64,000 nucleotides of DNA, from assembly GCA_944474755.1 (NCBI GenBank), contig OX104120.1, forward strand, positions 20,492,492 to 20,556,491, given 5' to 3'. A program made the position numbers and the translations under genes. The stretch comes from Limnoperna fortunei. Lineage: Eukaryota; Mollusca; Bivalvia; Mytilida; Modiolidae. The notes beneath the pieces are model-generated. The model worked only from the letters and a program-made list of their open reading frames with translations. It was not told where the DNA came from and made no database searches. Shown here in pieces: positions 55,201-64,000 of this stretch (positions are counted from its first letter, which is position 1; each line of letters starts with the position of its first letter).

Positions 55201-57784
55201 CAAAACGATAAAAATTAAATATTTTTGCATAGTAAACTATATGTAACTGAGTTCGGGAAATTATAAATAAATCTACACAGGATGTCGTTAACATCCGCAA
55301 CTGGAGTGCGCACTAGTCTTACAAAGTCCATAAAAATACAGTTTCTAATGGATCTTGTTATTACTGAAATAATATTAAGCGTTCTGGAGAATGCGTTTGT
55401 TTAAATTTGTTAATATTGAATTCAATACAAGATTTTAAATCCCACCTGCGTTTTTGAAATACAGTAACCGGTTTAAAGGACCCCCAAATTTAATATTCCC
55501 TTGAAAGATATCTTTTAAGGCGGAAACTTATATTTCTAACAGAATATTAATAAGTGTCCGCAAAAACACCGTTTCGGAAATATGCCGCACGACTGATATA
55601 AATATAGAAAAATATGTCACTCTTACTTGATTGGCTATGAAGTACCTGAGTCCCGAGACCACAAATGTTCGCCTAGTATGTTATCATAATCGCTTAGTAT
55701 TTAATCATAACAAAAAGTCATTTGAAATGGTATTTTGTCAGCTAAAAGTAAAAAACAGGAACAATAATTATATTTAAAAAATCAGAAACATTTCTAACTT
55801 TTGTAAAGCCTTAGAACCATCTCTACCATCAATGATGAAGTTCGAGATTTTCTTTGTCCCTTTTCACTGGACATTATTAACATTTAATTTCACAATTTTC
55901 AATTAGCTTTTCCTGTAAAATAATTCCAAAGGTACCCCAATAAAAAATAAGTACATGTTACATTGGTAAAATTATGCGATGAAGTACCTTTGTTGTTTGC
56001 AATTATATTCATCGCCAGAGACATAGGGCATTACTTGTAATGGTAGACCGACAGCAAATGTTTTGTGCATAGTAGAGTAGAAAATACATATACATACAGA
56101 TATATTGATTATGATTAAGTACATTGTTGGAAGTGGGAGGTTTGACATGTCATAAAACCTGGATTAACCCACCATTTCTTTTGAAATACCTGTAGCAAGT
56201 CAAGACCATTACTGTTATTGCTATATTTTTTGTTGTTGGTTCTGGCGTTTGCCGGTTTCTGTGACTGTGATTTGTTGATTGTGTTTTATGACAGTTTCAA
56301 TGGTGTTTGGCATTTTGTTATTACCTTATAATTATAAAGATTATTTGCAACTTCATAAATATTTTAATAATGAATGAATGTTAAATTTAAAACAACTATG
56401 ATATAATGAGAAAATATAGAGAGTAGATGTCAAAATGGCGAATAAAAAATTAGGGTATATTCATTGATTTTAACTGTCGTTCATTGAAATTATACAAGAA
56501 CAAAAATGATTCTTTTTTGTTACATAAACGACATTTAGAAACATTTCATTTCATGTCGAAAAATATTAGTATATTGAATTGATATTTACATGTAATTATG
56601 GAGAGAAAAACCTTCAGATAAGTACAATTTCTAGACCCTTCATGATACACACAAATGTTAACAAATTGTGCAAAAACGTTTCAATAATTATTATTTTGCG
56701 TCGACGATGTTTAAATGAATTTTCGGAATTATTTTTGTTGAGAAATTTGTAAATAAACTAGAAATTTTTAGGTTTACTTCTGCAAATAGTAAAATTAGAC
56801 AGACGCAAAGTTTGCCAAATAAGTCGGAATATGCCGTCAAATTTCCTGAAGACAATTTTTCTGTTTTAATTTAGATACATGCAACATCGTACGATTTTCA
56901 AAAATACAAATAAAAAAAAACAAATTTTAGCAAAACAAATATTTCCGTATTTGAGAAAAATGAATATTTAAAAACACAGATTAATTAATGATTTCTAAAA
57001 AGGCCCTTCACCCCAATCTGTCTTTTACTTTCCTTATAATTTCACCCCTAGTAAAACCAATTTATTTTATCTCCCATTCAATGTCCCTCTCCACGTTTCC
57101 TTTGGTCTTCTGGATTTATAGCAGCTTAATGCTTTTCAAACATGTCTGATCTTTTCCATTCTAATCACATGAACTATATACTCACATCTTTACCATCATA
57201 AATATATATATTTATTGGGAAAAGTATGTTGCCTTACAGAGAAGTTTACAAGAATTGGTGAATAGTCATGTTGTATTTGAAGTGTCACAGAATTAAAAAT
57301 TTAGGGTTTTTATATCACAAAGTGATTTTTTCTAATGATGATTATTCTTACTGTAACCATTAGTTTGAATTATTAAATAATTTTAAAATTGCATATATTA
57401 AATATCCCTTGATATTATTATGTCCTCAAAAATGGACGTCGTATGATTATTTTCTGTGTAAAACATATAGAACGCTCGTTAACACTGTTTTTACGGTTAA
57501 AGATCTTAAATTTTCTGTTCATTTATTACTTGACATATTTAAAGTCTTTTCCAAGACAAGGAAAGTAAAAGTATTGTAGCCCAATTATGGAAAAAAATAA
57601 ATCATTTGTGTAACATACTTTGAATTTATCAATATATCAACACGCTCATGGTGTTAGCCAACATGCTTAGGGTAGATACAATTTATTGAAATAAAAATTC
57701 TTTTAATTACAAAGAAAATTGCGTCACAACCAGACTAATGTTGCAGATTAACGGTATGTAATATCATTTTAATGTTACAAAGAT

Positions 57785-57930
57785 GCACTTATGGAATTTC
57801 CACATCCAGAACATAAATTGATAGACAACATCCTGTGTACAACGTAATTATATCTGCTTAAAAAACTGACGAGGAAGTAAAGGAATCCATTTCCGTATTT
57901 ATTGACCAAAGTAATTAAAATGCACTTTTC
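57785..57930 (+). repeat. Dispersed repeat pair, member D
   Basis: CATCCAGAACATAA, GATAGACAACATCC, GTACAACGTAATTAT and GACGAGGAAGT match member C at 55050-55200. The 74-residue ORF on the - strand across this region is not supported as a gene. Confidence 0.55.
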
Positions 57931-58599
57931 AGACATAATATGTTCAAACTGAGATTCTTCTGGGAGCGGAGTCCATAATTTCTGCCTTTTAAATGACATT
58001 TAAATCCTAAAATTTCAATCTCAGATTAGTTCAATGACTGAATGGCTCCATTCGTCATGCCTGCATCTTATGGGATTGCTTGAAGGTAGTGGCTTGTACC
58101 TTCGTACCTGTTTTTATTTCGTTAAATTGTTTCTGGAAAAAATAGTGAAACCTAACTTTAATGGGGACATTTAATGGGGAAATTTAAATACAACGATAAC
58201 ATAAAGAATGTCTATGTTAAAATATGAATAATGAGTTAAGCAGCTTAGTAATCAATTTAAAAGTGACTACAAGAAACGTGTCTTTTCGTACGCAAGATAG
58301 TCTAACGTTAAAACTACCCTGTTAATTTTAGAAGTTTCTTATGTTCTGTCTTTTAACAATGTATTGCAGCAGGAAGTGTCTCTATAGGTACAATTCGTTT
58401 TTCATGACCTTAACGAATAAAGTAAAGATAAAATAAAACAATCTTTACATTCAACACAGCATAACTGTGAAGCAAATTAGCGATGATGGCCACAAAGATA
58501 ATAACAACTTTATCCTACCTGAATCCTTTCTTTGACCTTATAGATTTTTACAGATATTTCACGCCATACAAGTTAAAGGAACAGCTTGCGATTGTAGTA

Positions 58600-58800
58600 A
58601 TTAGAAAAAGTATTGCAAATACCGAGATATTCGGAAACTATAAGTCAAGGACTGAAACAATAATTGTTAAGCAACAGAAGGGACAAAAACAAATCCTGCT
58701 CCGCGCCTGGCACTGTTCGTAATACTCAGGCCTAAACAATAAATTACTCATATCCATGTACAGTCATAATACAGTAAGGAGACGGCAAAAATTGCTTGCA
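58600..58800 (-). repeat. Retroelement 3' fragment
   Basis: AGTCAAGGACTGAAACAATA, CTGCTCCGCGCCTGGCACTG and CATAATACAGTAAGGAGACG align with 53450-53690. Confidence 0.58.
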
Positions 58801-61444
58801 AAACGGAATTCAATAGTCATTTTTGTCTAAGATATAACGTTATGGTGAACTAAGTCACTATGAAAATATTCAAGATATCAAGTTAAATGAACATATTGAT
58901 GTATATACATAATCTTATGTTATTGTGTGACCTTGTATCATGCCATTTACAAGCTTAGTAAGTAGGACTTGTGTACTTCAATGTTGAACACAACTTTCCA
59001 TACTTTAGACCGTTTCGGAACTGATGATGGCAGATCTTTTTGCCAGAGTGGTTTTGTTGCTTATTTGTATTGTACTTTTGAGTATTTCATTCTTTTTGTG
59101 TTCATGGGTTCTTGACTTGCTTTGTATTTTCGTATAGTATTTTACAAATTTGATAACATCTTTGTTTTATCTTATAGAGTTTCAAAAAAACAAATTTTAT
59201 GAACACAGTTTCCGAAAAAGGTTGTATGTTGTACTATTATGAAGCAACTCTGGGTAGATTTGTAGAGAATACTGCTGCAATATATGCTGGTATATTGAGG
59301 TGTTGATGCAAACTGAAGACAGACACATTACAAAATGTTAAATTCATAAAGAGCTTTCAATAAAAAAAACTTTACAAACAAATAAAGTGTGCCAAACCGG
59401 TCTATGATACAAACAGTTAATTTCAAGTTAAGCGGATAGGCGTAACTCCAAGTTCCCGAGCTCGAGAAATAGAGTATTGGAGAGTGTTTGTGTTACTTTT
59501 TCTTCGTCAAATATAAAGGATAAAAGTTCATGAATACAACAATATGAATATAACTACTTTAAACTATATGAGGAATGTGTCAAAGACATTTAGGCTTAAG
59601 TAATAACTCCATTTTATTAGCAGCAAGAAAGTCAGCACATGGATGTCCCTTTGTGGATATAAATTGTTCATTTATGAAAAAAGTTCAGATCAACTGCATT
59701 AGCTTCTGGAAATATACTAACAAGCATGCCAAACTTTTATAAAAGTGCATCGTTATTGGTTTGAAGAAAAAACACGGTTTGTTAAAAAAATTAAGACTGC
59801 TGGTACATCGTTTCCTGCCTTAATTTCCTTATATATTCGGTAGTGAGGAAACGGTAAAGACAAATATTGAATTTAAAGTACAAAAGAGAACAACTGTGTG
59901 GCATTTACCATCTTAAACGTTACACAAATAGGCGAAGCATGTTGCTGATACTATGCATAGTCGGGAAATTAAATTATGGCCTCTAGTTGCAAAATTTATG
60001 CAGTTTTAAATACTTTAGCAAACTGTTTCGCGCCTTACGTTGAATAATAATATAAGAATAAACTAGAAAACCTGAGATTGATGCTGACTTATTGATTACT
60101 CCGCTGTCAAGGAGTGAGCAACGCCACATTGAAGTCCCTAGTTTGCTAATCGCAAATAACATTCCACTTAAAATGTAAAATATTCGTATGCGATACAAAT
60201 TTTATCTGAAAATTTTATAAAATAGTATTCAGTGGTGTAGGTGGAGATGGGCATAAGATATTGGTATCCCAAATGTTAACGGACGAACGGGATATAATAA
60301 TATGTACAATCACCACTTCAGCGGAAGTAACTGTGAAAACGTGGACTTAATAGTAAATTTGATTACCGAGGGAATCAATTACTTTTGTAGTTTCATATTA
60401 TAATGATCCAATGATTTTGTATGTAATTCGATATACCAGATACGAACTGTTGCGTTTTCAACTATACAAATTTTTCTATTTTTCTGCAATAATTGTAAAT
60501 CATGGATAAACGATATGTAACATCATTTAAGTGAATTGATACTCTTTAACTTTGATTTTCTGATTACATTATAAGGTAAATTTCAATTAAACATGTATTA
60601 CAATTTAACAATAATAGTAATATGCAGTTTACATTTCACAGCTCATACATTGTAACCTTGGTATTTGTGATGACATTTTATTCATGCTTGATCTTGCAAT
60701 CGGTCTTATATGTTCTAGACAGGACGCTGCTGTTGACCTATAAGCTATTTAAACACGCGTTTGTTATAACTAGGTTTATGACATCATTTGAGAATTGCTA
60801 TGGCCGACATCACTACATGTATTTACTTGGTTGTAATGCTAAATCAATCTTCCAAATGTGATAAACATTTATTTTAGTCATATGAAAGTTTCTTTTAATT
60901 CCTAGATTTGCCTTTTACGGACCTGATTTTGAGCAGTTCGACTGTAGTTTAATTATTAAATTAATAATTTTTGTACTGTCCATTTTAGATTATTGTGAAC
61001 CATAAGGTTTCTGACATTTTTCTTAACAAATATAATCAGTCATAAAGAAATAATGTATTAATATTTCTTAAAAATCCTTGCAGTGTCATAAAATTATATA
61101 AAACAACTTTTAATTTTCAAAGCATTTTTGCGACCTTACATGATCGATGGCTCATTACAAATTTGGAAAAAATATCACGTAACAACAGTTGTTTTTGTTT
61201 GCAAATATCAATTAACAAAATGTGTAGCGATGGAGCTTTCTATAATTAATTTATATATTATAGCCAAACGTTTAGATAACTTTGAAATAATAAAAGAAGT
61301 ATATCTACACTTTTAAACTGATAGTACCATTTAAACGTTAAGTGCCTTTTAATTTTGAAAGTGTTTTGAGAAAAATAAACAGGTTTAACATGTAGAATAA
61401 AGTATAATACAACTCCATATAATCTTATATATCAGAAATAAATC

Positions 61445-61560
61445 AGGATTGCCAGTTTTCTAAATGCAGGTCGGGGTTTTCTCCTGCTGGATCTTTTGGG
61501 TACTAAGCTTCTTCACCCAATAAAAACTGGACGCCATGATATAGCTAGTAATTGTTGTAA
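61445..61560 (+). repeat. SINE-like repeat 3' half, forward copy
   Basis: AGGATTGCCAGTTTTC, GGGGTTTTCTCC, CACCCAATAAAAACTGGACG and CCATGATATAGCT are the 3' half of the 9363 element; the approximately 33 bp around AATAAAAACTGG is identical in both. Confidence 0.72.
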
Positions 61561-64000
61561 CAAACATAAAAAATATAAGAATCTTTTGCTGTTGCTAAAT
61601 AATACATTATATGAGTCAAAGAGAACTCGATAACACATCATGGACACGAATGATATACAATCGAGTCGACCACTTTCTGAAACCTTCTAATGGAAATAGA
61701 CTTAAGAGAAATACAGTTAACTAAACTCTACAACAAACGAGATAAATGTTCATTGATAACAACAATCTATTAGCTACACTTCAAAACTAATACGTTAGGG
61801 TAGATCGTGCAGTCATTGTTTTGATAACAAGCTGGATTCTAGTTTTGACCGATAAGGTACTATTTTTCATCATTAAGGTTTCTGTTTTTGTTTGTTTCAA
61901 TCCCGGTCTTGTCATTGTCCAATAATGTTGATTATTGTTGACCGATCAGTTCGCATACCTTTTTTATTTATATCTTTGCAAATGAAATGTTTTTTCTGCT
62001 AGATAGATATCGTCGCAACAACATTTTGCAGACATTTAACACTTAATGTTTTATACAACATTCTGCTAACTAAATTCATGAAATAACAAAATTATACAAT
62101 AAGGAACACAAAACTATTAACGCACAAACACAGTAAATAATGCAAAACACAAAACACAAAATACAAAATCGCCCATTCAAACTATGAATACATTATCAAA
62201 AAGACATACACCAACCTCTTTCAAGGAAGATATTTTAAATATTTTGTATAAATTGAGTTCATATCTGCCAATAACTTTTTTATTACTATTTAGAAATTTA
62301 GCATTCCAATATTGCAAAATTGCAACAGAATATTTTGCTTAAAATTCATTGACCTGAAAACTGCTGGAATCAAACATCAGTTGTAGTGCATGTCGTTTTT
62401 CAACTTGTTTTAATAAAAGTAAATAACAATCATCCCTAACGTGACAGAAAACGCCGTATAATAATCCTAGCTAAAATTTATTAATGACTTTGTTGCAGGC
62501 TAGGTTTTGACAATGAAATCGCAAAATAAACACGTTCTACTAAATTTGAATTTTGAACTATTGAAACTAAATATGACGGAGTATTTGTTTCGAATATATA
62601 TATACATAGAACACGTTAGCATTCGTCTTATAAATTTGAGTTTACAATTATTGAAACTAAAATATGACTCAGTAGTTGTAGTATATACGTAGAACATGTA
62701 TTGAAACTATGTGCGAAATGATCAGATGGTTGCACTATAATTACCTGTACTGACAAATTTATATTCTAAAATGGATACAACATTACATGTCATATGAATT
62801 GTAGTAAGAAACAAATGCATGATGCGTCAAGATCCTGTAGTCAGAGTTGTACAAATTAACCTAAAGGGAAACTACTAACTTGAGTAAATTGTTGTTTTTT
62901 AGAACTCAACATGCGGACTCAACTTCGAGGCTTGAGCAATCTATTAAATAGCAGCATATATATACCATAGATGAGCAAAACGGACATGCAAGACTACAAA
63001 AAGAGCATGTATGCTGGGCAGTCTTTTTTCTGGATACGAATAGCTGCGTACGTAGTAGTAAAACAATACTTTTTTCTTAAAGTGTCGTTATTAAGATTCA
63101 ATGCAGAATTTATATTTTAACAAAGAAAACCATGCAGCTTACGCTTATCCTTTCTGCAGTGGACCGTTAAATAGGTAGCTATTTACTATGTTGACACGAT
63201 ATTGTTCAGGTTTTCATCAAGATGTGTCTAGTGTATATGGAAATATGGAAGAACAGTAGAAAAACTGTTGTGTGTTACATTATATTCAGCTCCGATAAAA
63301 ACTGCTAAGAGTCTTACAAAATTCAAAAACGAACGCTTGTTATGCAATTTTCAAAATCCAACTACTAATACAAAAGAACGATTCATATTTCGTTAATTGA
63401 AACATATGTTAATTTTTTCTAAAATGTACACAAAAATTGTTGTGAATTAAAACAGGACAAAATATCGATAATATTTATAATGCATTACCACTGCAAGCAC
63501 GAAGAGGAAGACGATGATGTTTTAAGGAGTGTTTAATCGGTTTTTAGTGATAGTATGATTATAAAGGCATTACCAAAATTGTCATTTTACGTGCTTTTAA
63601 TATTTGGTTCGTGTTTATTTATTTTATAATTGCCAAATATATAAAGTGCGGTACTAAAATAAATTTGTATTTAAGCCTACAACAATTAGCTCTTAACATT
63701 ATATTGAAAGTAGTAATAGAATTAACTTCCGTGATGAATTTTGTAATAGTAGATTAAGTGTCAATCTAAGCAAAGGTATATTGCTAGGGTCGGGCTAATG
63801 TCGCATTAAACTATATCAAAACTTTTCGTATTTCATCTTGTAGCAGTCATATGTGGTCTGCAAAATAGTTGTATTATATAACTCTAACCTTCCTCGTCGT
63901 TGGTTGCTTCTTCTTGAGAAATTTTATTGAGTCTTTAATGTTTAAGTAATTTCATTATTCTGACTTATTTTGTATTGTTAAGTGGTAATTATTACAGTTC

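Larger units (their letters stand above)
52431..64000. other. Non-coding region to the end of the window
   Basis: No host exon was recognised. It holds retroelement 3' fragments (53440, 58600), SINE-like fragments (53880, 61445) and a repeat pair (55050, 57785). The rest, including 54000-55049, 55201-57784, 58801-61444 and 61561-64000, shows only AT-rich sequence. Confidence 0.5.

Overview
The window looks like nuclear DNA of an invertebrate animal, most likely a bivalve mollusc close to the mussels. The grounds are high A+T content, genes split by introns with standard GT..AG sites, and many short dispersed repeats (tRNA-headed SINE-like copies, GATTGATT-headed repeats, foldback elements, retroelement fragments) of a style familiar from mussel genomes. 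The species call is inference; no prokaryotic operon, rRNA, CRISPR array or credible functional tRNA was seen.

The one real host gene is on the + strand from 20689 to 37339: a leucine-rich-repeat G-protein-coupled receptor (LGR) of type B, the class containing vertebrate LGR4/5/6 and the insect bursicon receptor rickets. Nineteen exons are placed by splice sites, by perfect phase continuity and by repeat-for-repeat correspondence with type B LGRs. They give 1251 residues: 17 LRRs, a hinge with the CC and CEPLPGPF..C signatures, seven membrane segments and a cytoplasmic tail of about 440 residues. The 5' exon or exons (signal peptide, N-terminal cysteine cap) were not found, so the gene is 5'-incomplete in this annotation.

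Positions 1-20688 hold no convincing exon: they are intergenic DNA or a long first intron with dispersed repeats, foldback elements and a decayed reverse-transcriptase fragment. Introns of the receptor carry a 27-bp minisatellite and several SINE-like insertions.

Positions 37340-64000 contain no credible host gene. They hold a decayed LINE with a MITE inserted in it (41577-42559), a decayed ISL2EU-type DNA transposon with inverted ends, a TA duplication and two convergent gene remnants (43376-45504), tandem tRNA-like repeats (46740-47330), a degenerate AAAAGCATC array split by a second retroelement (47600-49110), a 42-bp minisatellite (50017-50790), other small tandem arrays and scattered repeat fragments. 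Functionally, the window is one hormone-receptor gene in a repeat-rich setting; the other coding traces are mobile-element relics.
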